A stretch of 17,311 bases of DNA from NCBI GenBank assembly GCA_900752275.1, contig CAADUS010000133.1, forward strand, positions 1 through 17,311, written 5' to 3'. The notes beneath the pieces are model-generated. The model did no database searches, had not been told where the DNA came from, and worked only from the letters and a program-made list of their open reading frames with translations. This DNA is from an uncultured Collinsella sp. (lineage in GTDB: Bacteria; Actinomycetota; Coriobacteriia; Coriobacteriales; Coriobacteriaceae). The position numbers were made by a program, and so were the translations under genes. Shown here in pieces: positions 1-6,613 of the stretch (within the stretch, counting starts at the first letter, position 1; each line of letters opens with the position of its first letter).

Positions 1-2
1 AG

Positions 3-1136
3 GACGAGCCGGTCGATACAACTTGTCGCACCAACGCGGGCTTTGCCGCAAGCCTCATCTGCATTGGCCTCAACATTACCCTGTGCCTAGCCAAGGGCAT
101 CGCGGGCCTGCTCGCCGGCTCTGTCTCGCTTGTCGCCGACGCCTTCAACAACCTCTCCGACGCCTCGAGCAATATCGTGAGCCTGCTCGGATTCCGCCTT
201 GCCAGTCGCCCGGCGGACGAAGGTCACCCCTATGGACACGGCCGCTACGAATACCTCGCCGGTCTGGTTGTCGCCGTCCTCGTTTGTGCCGTCGGCATCA
301 ACCTGGTACTCGAGTCCGTTACCAAGATCATCAAGCCCTCCCCCACCGCTTACACGCTCGTTTCCCTTGCGGCACTGGCTACGTCCATGCTCGTTAAGCT
401 CTGGATGGCCGCGTTCAACCGCACGCTGGGCAACCGCATCGACTCGGAGACGCTCATCGCCACGGCGCAGGACTCCAAAAACGATGTCATCACCTCGGGC
501 TCGGTCTTGGCGGCAGCGCTTATTTCGCAAGCGACAGGCTTTGATCTCGACGGCTGGGCGGGCCTGGGCGTGGGCATCTTCATTTGCATCAGCGGCATGG
601 GCCTGGTACGCGACGCCATCAGCCCGCTGCTGGGGCAAGCGCCCGACCCCAAGCTCGTTCAAGCGATTCGCGACAGGATTATGTCGTACCCCCAGGTCTT
701 GGGCACACACGACCTGATGGTGCACGACTACGGCCCCGGCCGCCAGTTTGCCAGCGCACACGTGGAAATGCCCGGCGAGGGCGATGCCTTTGAGCACCAC
801 GAGATCCTGGACACCATCGAACACGACATCAAACGCCAGATGGGCATCGACATTACACTGCACTGCGACCCCATCGCAACGACCGGTGACGACCTGCGCG
901 GCTGGGTCAAGCGCGGCGTAGCGCAGATCGACCCCACGCTTTCCATCCACGACCTGCACGAACACGATGGCTTTGTGTCATTTGACCTGGTGCGTCCCGA
1001 CGGCTTTGACATATCCGACGAGGAGCTGCTGGAGCTCGTCACGCGCATCGTGCACGAGCGCCGGCCCGATGCATCATGCGTCGTTACGTTTGACTCGGGC
1101 TTTAGCTCGCCCGACCGTCCGGCAGAGCAGCTGTAG
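3..1136 (+). CDS. Cation diffusion facilitator, probable Mn2+ efflux transporter (5' partial)
   Basis: This is a metal/proton antiporter of the cation diffusion facilitator family, acting in the cytoplasmic membrane to export a divalent metal. The reading frame is open from the first bases of the window, so the start lies upstream; 377 residues are visible and end at a TAG stop. The first membrane metal site reads ADAFNNLSDA (N49 and D53 of the fragment), and the second reads QDSKNDV (D157 and D161). An N-x3-D plus D-x3-D pair is the pattern known from MntE-type manganese exporters, whereas zinc exporters usually carry a histidine. HPYGHGRYEYLAG (75-87) is the usual loop after membrane helix 2. 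A cytoplasmic dimerisation domain follows (about 215-300, with HDLMVHDYGPG). A further domain of about 75 residues ends the protein, making it longer than short FieF-type members. It converges with the next gene, with 18 bases between stops. The family call is firm; manganese specificity is inferred from the motif. Confidence 0.9.
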   Translation, partial: DEPVDTTCRTNAGFAASLICIGLNITLCLAKGIAGLLAGSVSLVADAFNNLSDASSNIVSLLGFRLASRPADEGHPYGHGRYEYLAGLVVAVLVCAVGINLVLESVTKIIKPSPTAYTLVSLAALATSMLVKLWMAAFNRTLGNRIDSETLIATAQDSKNDVITSGSVLAAALISQATGFDLDGWAGLGVGIFICISGMGLVRDAISPLLGQAPDPKLVQAIRDRIMSYPQVLGTHDLMVHDYGPGRQFASAHVEMPGEGDAFEHHEILDTIEHDIKRQMGIDITLHCDPIATTGDDLRGWVKRGVAQIDPTLSIHDLHEHDGFVSFDLVRPDGFDISDEELLELVTRIVHERRPDASCVVTFDSGFSSPDRPAEQL

Positions 1137-1154
1137 CCCCGCTCCGCTCGGCCG

Positions 1155-2162
1155 CTAGTTTCCCTGTGCGCCCGAAATGCCGTTTTGTAGGGCGTTCCAG
1201 GCATCCGTCGCCATGTCTCCCAAGTTCTGCGCGGTATCGCCCAGGTTTTGTGTCGTATCGCCCAGCTCTTGCGCCTTGTCTCCCAATTCCTGTGCCTTGT
1301 TGCTCAGGTCCTCCAGCATGTTGGAGCTCGAGCTGTCGGTGCCGCTTTGGCCGTCGGACGAGTTGCCCGAACTGTTCTTGTGCGTGAGTTGAATTTCGAG
1401 GTTGCCGTTGTCGTTATAGTAGGCAGAACTAACGACCCAGTTGGCATCGACGACGGGCGTTGAGCCATCATCAGTCAGGACCACGGCATTCGAAAGATCG
1501 GCGCCACGCGACTTGAGAAGCTTCTTAGCGTTGGACCAGTACTGCCCCGGGATATCGCCCAGCTCTACTGCACCTGTCTGGTCGACCTCTGTCTGCTCAG
1601 CCGTCGTGCTGGTTGTAGCACCTCGCTTGTTGAGCATGCCCGTCACGATGGCAAACACAACCGACAGCGCAAAAAAGATCGCCAACACAATGAGGATCTT
1701 CTTGATCACGCTCGACGAACGCGACGGCGTCTCTTCCTCGTCCTCACCATACTGCGGGATCGATTTGGGATAGTCGCGATAAGGTTGGCGCGCATACGGA
1801 TCGCGCGACTCATATCGAGGCTGGGCCTGCGCCGTGCGCGGCATATACGTCGTCTGCTGAGGCTGCGGAATGGGATTTTGCGGCAGGTTATTATAGGGAT
1901 TCGACGTCGAGGCGGAATAAGAATCCTGCGGCGCGTAATCAAACGGGTCCGGAGCTGCGTTGCCATAGGGGCCTTGCGAAGATGCAGCGTAAGAATCCTG
2001 CGCCGTGTCGCCATAGCCCATAACCCGGGTAGGCTCGGCAGAAGGCTGCGTCGCGGCGGGATCGGTATAACCGGGGCTGGGAACGACGCGGGTCGCATCG
2101 GCGCTGCCGCCAGCCTGCGCGGAACCATATCCGCCCATTACGGTCGTCTTATCCTGGTCCAT
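1155..2162 (-). CDS. Membrane-anchored protein with low-complexity cytoplasmic N-terminus, PASTA-like outer domain and 7-residue repeat tail
   Basis: I do not recognise a named family for the full protein (335 residues). I chose the ATG at 2162 over an in-frame start 27 bases upstream because GAAAGGAAACG lies at good spacing before it. Residues 1-150 are rich in Pro, Tyr, Gln, Ser and Ala, with three similar short motifs: DKTTVMGGY (4-12), DATRVVPSPGY (22-32) and EPTRVMGYGD (43-52). One hydrophobic helix follows a KK pair (about 153-177). With no signal peptide, the N-terminus is probably cytoplasmic and the rest outside. Residues 200-261 resemble a single degenerate PASTA domain: an IPGQYWSNAKKLLKSRGADL start, a DDGS turn, NWVVSSAYYNDNG and a final beta strand. 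A Ser/Gly linker (262-281) leads to four 7-residue repeats of the type AQELGDK/TQNLGDT (about 288-317), probably a helical amphipathic tail. Topology is fairly safe; the PASTA assignment is tentative and the function unknown. The gene has no close same-strand partner and follows the fhs terminator. Confidence 0.8.
   Translation of the reverse strand: MDQDKTTVMGGYGSAQAGGSADATRVVPSPGYTDPAATQPSAEPTRVMGYGDTAQDSYAASSQGPYGNAAPDPFDYAPQDSYSASTSNPYNNLPQNPIPQPQQTTYMPRTAQAQPRYESRDPYARQPYRDYPKSIPQYGEDEEETPSRSSSVIKKILIVLAIFFALSVVFAIVTGMLNKRGATTSTTAEQTEVDQTGAVELGDIPGQYWSNAKKLLKSRGADLSNAVVLTDDGSTPVVDANWVVSSAYYNDNGNLEIQLTHKNSSGNSSDGQSGTDSSSSNMLEDLSNKAQELGDKAQELGDTTQNLGDTAQNLGDMATDAWNALQNGISGAQGN
1214..1297 (-). 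repeat. Four tandem 21-bp units encoding a 7-residue repeat
   Basis: Four consecutive 21-base units (1214-1234, 1235-1255, 1256-1276, 1277-1297), with a degenerate partial fifth (1298-1307), lie inside the gene at 1155-2162. They encode the 7-residue repeats around AQELGDK. The units differ at several third positions (for example tatcgcccaggttttg versus tgtctcccaattcctg) while the amino acids stay similar. This suggests an old duplication kept under protein-level selection. The period equals seven codons, so unit gain or loss would change tail length without a frameshift. Confidence 0.85.
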
Positions 2163-2207
2163 GCAACGTTTCCTTTCCGTCGCCAGCAAGCATCAAGTTA
2201 TCCATGC

Positions 2208-2213
2208 ATTCTA
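2208..2213 (-). promoter_or_regulatory. Possible -10 element for the membrane protein gene
   Basis: TAGAAT on the minus strand (2213-2208) lies 46 bases before the ATG at 2162 and after the fhs terminator, so a promoter is expected here. No convincing -35 is present at 16-18 bases; the best is TTGCCC at a 20-base spacing. Low confidence. Confidence 0.3.
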
Positions 2214-2280
2214 CCCGCGCAAAAGCCTATGATGGGCAAAGCCCGCCGGTATCTACAAGACATGCGCGGGCCTAAGGATC

Positions 2281-2317
2281 AAAAAGCCCCGCCGGGCCTT
2301 GGTAGGCGCGACGGGGC
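2281..2317 (-). terminator. Intrinsic terminator of fhs
   Basis: On the minus strand, just after the fhs stop, GCCCCG (2317-2312) pairs with CGGGGC (2291-2286). The 6-bp GC stem could extend past one mismatch. It is followed directly by TTTTT (2285-2281). Position, orientation and the U-tract fit a rho-independent terminator that separates fhs from the downstream membrane protein gene. Confidence 0.75.
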
Positions 2318-2342
2318 GGGCAAGCGGCTATGAGCAGCAGGC

Positions 2343-4010
2343 TTAGAACAGGCCGGTGATGTTGCCGTCGTTGTCGACGTCGATGTTCTCGGCCGCGGGA
2401 ACCTTGGGCAGGCCGGGCATGGTCAGAACGCTGCCGGTCAGCGCGACCACAAAGTGGGCACCGGCGGAAACCTTGAGCTCGCGCACGGTGATGCGGAAGT
2501 TCTCGGGAGCGCCCAGAGCCTTGGCGTTGTCGCTAAAGCTGTACTGCGTCTTGGCCACGCACACCGGCAGGTTGCCAAAGCCGTTCTCGCGCAGCTCGGC
2601 GAGCTGGCGCTTGGCAGCCGGCGTAAAGTCGACGCCGTCGGCGCGATAGACCTTGGTGGCAACAGCCTCCAGGGCGTCGGCCACATCGGCACCGTCCTCG
2701 TAGGCAAACTTGAGCTCGCTCGGCTGCTCGATCAGGCGCATAACCTCATCGGCCAGGTCGAGCGCACCCTCGCCGCCCTTAGCCCAGACCTCGGAAAGCT
2801 TAACGTTGACACCCAGCTTCTGGCACTCGGACTCGATGAGGGCGAGCTCGGCCTCGGTGTCCGTCGGGAAGCGGTTGATGGCGACCACGCAGGGCAGACC
2901 ATAAACGTTCTGGATGTTGTCGACGTGACGCAGCAGGTTGGGCATGCCAGCCTTGAGGGCCTCAAGGTTCTCCTCGTTAAGGTTGGCCTTGGCAACGCCA
3001 CCGTTGTACTTAAGCGCGCGGGCGGTGGCGACAATCACGACGGCGCTGGGGCGGACGCCCGTCATGCGGCACTTGATGTCGAGGAACTTCTCGGCACCCA
3101 GATCGGCGCCAAAGCCTGCCTCGGTAATGGCTACATCGCCAAAGCGCATGGCCATACGCGTGGCCATGATGGAGTTACAACCGTGGGCGATGTTGGCGAA
3201 GGGGCCGCCGTGAACAAAAGCGGGCGTACCCTCGAGCGTCTGAACCAGGTTAGGCTTGAGCGCGTCCTTAAGCAGCGCGGCCATGGCGCCCTGAGCCTTG
3301 AGGTCGCGGGCGCGGACGGGCTCGCCGGCAAAGCTGTAGCCGACGACAATCTCACCCAGGCGCTCCTTGAGGTCGCTGATGCTCGTGGACAGGCACAGGA
3401 TTGCCATGATCTCGGAGGCAACGGTAATGTCGAAGCCGTCCTCGCGCGGCACGCCCTGGGCCTTGCCGCCAATGCCGTCGATAACATGGCGCAGCTGGCG
3501 GTCGTTCATGTCGACAACGCGCTTCCAGGTGATGCGCTTAACGTCGATACCGAGTTGGTTACCCTGCTGAATATGGTTGTCGAGCATGGCGGCCAGCAGG
3601 TTATTGGCGGCACCGATAGCGTGGAAGTCGCCGGTAAAGTGCAGGTTGATATCCTCCATGGGGATGACCTGAGCCCAACCGCCGCCGGCGGCACCGCCCT
3701 TTACGCCAAAGACGGGACCGAGCGAAGGCTCGCGCAGGGCCACGGCGCTCTTGACACCGCGACGGCGCAGGCCATCGGCCAGACCGATGGTCGTGGTGGT
3801 CTTGCCCTCGCCGGCGGGCGTGGGGTTGATGGCGGTCACGAGGACGAGCTTGGCCTGGTGATTGGTCGGCTCGTTGAGCAGTGAATAGTCGACCTTAGCC
3901 TTGTCGAAGCCATACGGAATCAGGTGCTTTACGTCGACGCCGGCGTTCTTAGCCACCTCGGTAATGGGCAGCGGCGTGACGGAACGTGCGATTTCGATGT
4001 CAGTAGGCAT
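2343..4010 (-). CDS. fhs: Formate--tetrahydrofolate ligase
   Basis: The enzyme makes 10-formyltetrahydrofolate from formate, tetrahydrofolate and ATP, feeding one-carbon units to purine synthesis or, in acetogens, the methyl branch of the Wood-Ljungdahl pathway; it is cytoplasmic. The ATG at 4010 gives 555 residues, the normal family length. It is preceded by AAAGGA six bases upstream, while upstream in-frame starts would add an unconserved leader. The nucleotide-binding loop NPTPAGEGKTTT is at 62-73. Family blocks such as LREPSLGPVFGVKGGAAGGG, FTGDFHAIGAANNLLAA and the C-terminal GSVLTMPGLPKVPAAENID are all intact, as is FGADLGAEKF. The gene has its own promoter and terminator and is probably monocistronic. 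No folate-pathway partner (folD, fchA, metF) is in the window, so its wider pathway cannot be read from context. Identification is secure. Confidence 0.98.
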   Translation of the reverse strand: MPTDIEIARSVTPLPITEVAKNAGVDVKHLIPYGFDKAKVDYSLLNEPTNHQAKLVLVTAINPTPAGEGKTTTTIGLADGLRRRGVKSAVALREPSLGPVFGVKGGAAGGGWAQVIPMEDINLHFTGDFHAIGAANNLLAAMLDNHIQQGNQLGIDVKRITWKRVVDMNDRQLRHVIDGIGGKAQGVPREDGFDITVASEIMAILCLSTSISDLKERLGEIVVGYSFAGEPVRARDLKAQGAMAALLKDALKPNLVQTLEGTPAFVHGGPFANIAHGCNSIMATRMAMRFGDVAITEAGFGADLGAEKFLDIKCRMTGVRPSAVVIVATARALKYNGGVAKANLNEENLEALKAGMPNLLRHVDNIQNVYGLPCVVAINRFPTDTEAELALIESECQKLGVNVKLSEVWAKGGEGALDLADEVMRLIEQPSELKFAYEDGADVADALEAVATKVYRADGVDFTPAAKRQLAELRENGFGNLPVCVAKTQYSFSDNAKALGAPENFRITVRELKVSAGAHFVVALTGSVLTMPGLPKVPAAENIDVDNDGNITGLF

Positions 4011-4050
4011 GGGCGGTCCTTTCGTTACCGAATGAGAAAAAGACCAATTC

Positions 4051-4078
4051 AGCATAGCACGGGCGCGCAATAGTAAAA
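4051..4078 (-). promoter_or_regulatory. Probable fhs promoter
   Basis: The minus strand shows an extended -10, TGC-TATGCT, with the hexamer at 4056-4051. TTTTAC (4078-4073) lies 16 bases further upstream as a weak -35. Transcription would start near 4044, leaving a leader of about 34 bases before the ATG at 4010. It lies between the ruvB stop and fhs, and no clear ruvB terminator is visible, so some read-through from ruvCAB is possible. Confidence 0.45.
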
Positions 4079-4156
4079 CACCCGTAACCGATGAATGGCG
4101 ATATGTTTATCCAATGCTCAGCGATAGCCTACAGACCAGCCAAAACAAACCCGCCT

Positions 4157-5224
4157 CTAAACGGCTGGCTCGATGCCCAAGTGCTCAAAGGTGCGCAGCG
4201 TTGCCTGGCGGCCCTGGGGCGTGCGAATCATCAAGCCGCACTGCAGCAGATAGGGCTCATAGACATCCTCGAGCGTACCCGGGTCCTCGCCCACCGCGCT
4301 GGCAAGGGTCGTCAGGCCCACGGCACGGCCGGAGAACGTCTTGGCGAGCGTCTCCAAGATGCGAATATCCATCCAGTCCAGACCAAGCTCATCAATCTCA
4401 AAGAACTCGAGCGCCTGACGGCAAATATCGAGCTCAATAGGACCGTTACCGCGCACCTGCGCATAGTCGCGCACGCGCTTGAGCAGACGGTTGGCCAAGC
4501 GCGGCGTGCCACGCGAGCGCGAGCCAATCTCGAGCGCGCTCGGATGGTCTATCGTCACGCCCAAGATGGTCGCCGAGCGCGTCACGATCTGAGCAAGCTC
4601 CTCGACCGTGTAGTAGTCCAGGCGATACGAAATGCCAAAGCGGTCGCGCAGCGGTCCGGTCAGCATACCCGAACGGGTCGTTGCCGCCACCAGCGTAAAC
4701 TTGGGAATATCTAGGCGAATCGAGCGAGCGGCCGGGCCTTTACCGATCACGATGTCGAGCGCAAAGTCCTCCATAGCGGGATACAGGACTTCCTCGACCG
4801 AACGGTTAAGACGGTGGATCTCGTCGATAAACAGCACGTCACCCGGCTGCAGGTTAGTCAGGATGGCTGCCAGGTCACCGGTACGCGCGATAGCCGGACC
4901 ACTCGTCGTCTTGATCTGAGCGCCCAGCTCGTTGGCGATAACCGTAGCCAGCGTGGTCTTGCCCAGACCCGGAGGGCCCGAAAAGATCACGTGGTCGAGC
5001 GTCTCGCCGCGGCTCTGCGCCGCCTCGATGAGCACGCGCAGACTCTGTTTGATGTGCTCCTGACCGCAGTAGTCGTCCAGGCGCTGGGGGCGCAAGGTGC
5101 GGTCGACATCGAGGTCCTCGGGCGTCAGCTCCGAGCCCACCATGCGCTCACCGTGTGCCATGGATGCCGCCGGCGAGTTGCCGGGCGTCGCCCACAGGTC
5201 CTGAGAGTCATCGGCTTCCCACAT
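4157..5224 (-). CDS. ruvB: Holliday junction branch migration ATPase RuvB
   Basis: This is the hexameric AAA+ motor that drives branch migration of Holliday junctions together with RuvA. From the ATG at 5224 it has 355 residues. Walker A GPPGLGKTT is at 83-91, Walker B with DEIH at 134-137, and sensor 1 in ATTRSGML at 181-188. The arginine finger is in GPLRDRFG at 190-197, and a C-terminal winged-helix domain follows (about 283-342, LDWMDIRIL to RTPQGRQAT). The first 30 residues are a nonconserved extension. The ATG overlaps the ruvA TGA by one base (TGATG). A GTG three bases further upstream would give one more residue, and I cannot exclude it. It is the last gene of ruvC-ruvA-ruvB and is probably translationally coupled to ruvA. 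Identification is secure. Confidence 0.98.
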   Translation of the reverse strand: MWEADDSQDLWATPGNSPAASMAHGERMVGSELTPEDLDVDRTLRPQRLDDYCGQEHIKQSLRVLIEAAQSRGETLDHVIFSGPPGLGKTTLATVIANELGAQIKTTSGPAIARTGDLAAILTNLQPGDVLFIDEIHRLNRSVEEVLYPAMEDFALDIVIGKGPAARSIRLDIPKFTLVAATTRSGMLTGPLRDRFGISYRLDYYTVEELAQIVTRSATILGVTIDHPSALEIGSRSRGTPRLANRLLKRVRDYAQVRGNGPIELDICRQALEFFEIDELGLDWMDIRILETLAKTFSGRAVGLTTLASAVGEDPGTLEDVYEPYLLQCGLMIRTPQGRQATLRTFEHLGIEPAV

Positions 5225-5844
5225 CACGCATCCATTCCGAGTCGCTTAAGCGCAGCGCCGAGGAGGTCCTCGACACGCATATCCTGCCCATCATACCCGC
5301 TCAGGGCAACATCGGTCTCCTGCGGGCTAAAGCCCATGGAAAGGAGCGCCGCACGGGCGTCATCGATCACCGAAGGAGTGGCGGCGGGAACCGGCATCGC
5401 AATCTGGCCGGGAATCACGTCGACCGGCACAAAGCCCTTGTCCTTGGCAAAGGTGCTCTTGAGTTCCAAGATGAGGCGCTGCGCTGTCTTTTTGCCCACA
5501 CCGGGCACCTTGGCCATGCCCTTGTCATCCTCGGCCATTACCAGGGAATACAGCTGCCCCACGGTATAGGTGGAGAGCACGGCGAGCGCCAGGCGCGGAC
5601 CGACGCCCGAGACGGACACGAGCCGATCAAACATCGTGCGCTCGTCCTTGGAGGCAAAACCAAAGAGCGTCATGGCGTCCTCGCGCACCTGCATACGGGT
5701 ATAAAGGCGTACCTCGCCGCCGGGCGTAGGCAGCGTGGCGGCAGTGCTGCCCGAAATACCAAGCTCAAAGCCCACGCCCGATACATCGACGACGGCCGAG
5801 CTCATCGTGGCCTCGACAAGCGTTCCATGGAGCTGGGAAATCAT
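5224..5844 (-). CDS. ruvA: Holliday junction branch migration complex subunit RuvA
   Basis: RuvA binds four-way junction DNA as a tetramer and loads RuvB. The protein has 206 residues, a normal length. The N-terminal OB-fold starts MISQLHGTLVE and includes VDVSGVGFEL. Two helix-hairpin-helix motifs follow, VSGVGPRLALAVLS and VPGVGKKTAQRLILELK. After a linker rich in Pro and Ala comes domain III, DDARAALLSMGFSPQE to VEDLLGAALKRLG, which contacts RuvB. The ATG overlaps the ruvC TGA by one base. The downstream ruvB start is arranged in exactly the same way. No truncation or unusual feature is seen. Confidence 0.98.
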   Translation of the reverse strand: MISQLHGTLVEATMSSAVVDVSGVGFELGISGSTAATLPTPGGEVRLYTRMQVREDAMTLFGFASKDERTMFDRLVSVSGVGPRLALAVLSTYTVGQLYSLVMAEDDKGMAKVPGVGKKTAQRLILELKSTFAKDKGFVPVDVIPGQIAMPVPAATPSVIDDARAALLSMGFSPQETDVALSGYDGQDMRVEDLLGAALKRLGMDA

Positions 5845-6365
5845 CAGTATCCGGTTCCTCTCTGTTGATAGAACTCGCCGCCGGTAAGCGCCCGGGTGCG
5901 GCTGAGGTTAACGTGGCAGATAGCGCAGGCCAGAGCATCGGCGGCATGGTCGGGATGCGGGTCGTGATCGAGCTGCGTGAGCGTGCGCACCATGTAGGCG
6001 ACCTGCCGCTTATCTGCGGCACCGGTGCCCACCACAGCCTGCTTGATCTGCATAGGCGTGTACTCGCCGATCTCGAGCGCGCATTCCGAAAGCGCCACGA
6101 GTGCAGCACCGCGGGCATGCGCCGTAGGAATGGCCGAGCGAACGTTGGCGCCAAAATAGATGCTCTCGATGGCGGCGGTATCGGGGCGGTAGCGCTCCAC
6201 GACACCCTTGAGGTCGCGGGCGATATGCGACAGGCGCACCGCGAGCGGGCTGCCCGCGCTGGTCTCGATACAACCGTAGGCACGGCAACGAACCTCGCCA
6301 CGCCGCTCCTCGATAATCCCCCAGCCCGTATGGGCCAAACCGGGGTCGATACCCAAGATAACCAA
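5844..6365 (-). CDS. ruvC: Crossover junction endodeoxyribonuclease RuvC
   Basis: This Holliday junction resolvase cuts symmetrically across the junction, working with RuvAB. The protein has 173 residues, typical for the family. The four catalytic acidic/histidine positions are present: D7 in GIDPG, E67 in AAIESIYF, and H140 and D143 in DHAADALACAICH; the His at position 140 matches the Thermus-type enzyme. The start is a TTG at 6365, the only start that puts the catalytic GIDPG at its usual place. It is supported by GGGGAGG five bases upstream. A TTG start may limit translation of the first cistron. It is the promoter-proximal gene of the operon, and yebC, often found before ruvC in other bacteria, is not here. 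Confidence 0.97.
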   Translation of the reverse strand: MVILGIDPGLAHTGWGIIEERRGEVRCRAYGCIETSAGSPLAVRLSHIARDLKGVVERYRPDTAAIESIYFGANVRSAIPTAHARGAALVALSECALEIGEYTPMQIKQAVVGTGAADKRQVAYMVRTLTQLDHDPHPDHAADALACAICHVNLSRTRALTGGEFYQQRGTGY

Positions 6366-6420
6366 GCCGACCTCCCCTCGTCACAAGTACAGCACAAGAC
6401 AAGGCCCCGCGCACCATTCA

Positions 6421-6465
6421 CGAACGTCTGTTCTAGAATAACACAACCTGGGAAGCATAAGCCAA
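6421..6465 (-). promoter_or_regulatory. ruvCAB promoter with LexA (SOS) operator
   Basis: On the minus strand an extended -10, TGT-TATTCT (hexamer 6440-6435), has TTGGCT (6465-6460) upstream at a long 19-base spacing. Immediately downstream of the -10 is AGAACAGACGTTCG (6434-6421), whose core GAAC-N4-GTTC matches the LexA/DinR box of Gram-positive bacteria and actinobacteria. The operator would cover the transcription start, the usual place for LexA repression. The leader to the TTG is about 60 bases. The operator is inferred from consensus and position. Confidence 0.65.
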
Positions 6466-6501
6466 GCAAGGTTGAATCGCAGGTTGAACATACGCCAGCG
6501 A

Positions 6502-6600
6502 GCGAGTCCCTGCCGTGGCAAGGTGTCGCGAAAGAGGAGTGCCGCGTACTTCTGTACGCAAGCGACGGTTTGAGCGGCAGATTGCCCGGCAGGGGCTCGC
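6502..6600. repeat. Large palindromic, strongly foldable intergenic element
   Basis: Bases 6502-6515 (GCGAGTCCCTGCCG) pair with 6587-6600 over 14 positions, with one G-U. After a single bulged base, GGCAA (6517-6521) pairs with TTGCC (6582-6586). Inside, GTCGC (6525-6529) pairs with GCGAC (6562-6566) and encloses a perfect 6-bp hairpin, GCGTAC-TTCT-GTACGC (6544-6559). TGCCGC (6540-6545) could instead pair with GCGGCA (6574-6579). CAGCG occurs just outside both ends (6496-6500 and 6602-6606), resembling a short target duplication, though five bases can match by chance. It lies outside any convincing gene, between the nitrilase-like gene and the ruvC promoter. It could be a MITE/REP-like repeat, a 3' UTR stabiliser or a structured RNA. 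I cannot tell which from one copy. Confidence 0.8.
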
Positions 6601-6613
6601 GCAGCGTCGACTC

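Noticed and set aside
87..965. 292-codon minus-strand frame opposite the CDF transporter
   Set aside because: Shadow frame; the plus-strand product matches a known family throughout.
1214..1297. Tandem repeats as a CRISPR array
   Set aside because: Units are contiguous 21-mers with no spacers and encode an in-frame protein repeat.
2454..3884. 476-codon plus-strand frame opposite fhs
   Set aside because: Antisense shadow created by codon bias; Val/Gly/Leu/Ala-rich with no domain.
4011..4156. Possible tetrahydrofolate riboswitch before fhs
   Set aside because: The predicted leader is only about 34 bases, and no multi-helix structure or THF-riboswitch-like core is visible.
4100..4175. Possible ruvB terminator (CCAGCC pairing with GGCTGG near the stop)
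   Set aside because: A 6-bp stem overlaps the end of the coding sequence and has no following U-tract in the right direction.
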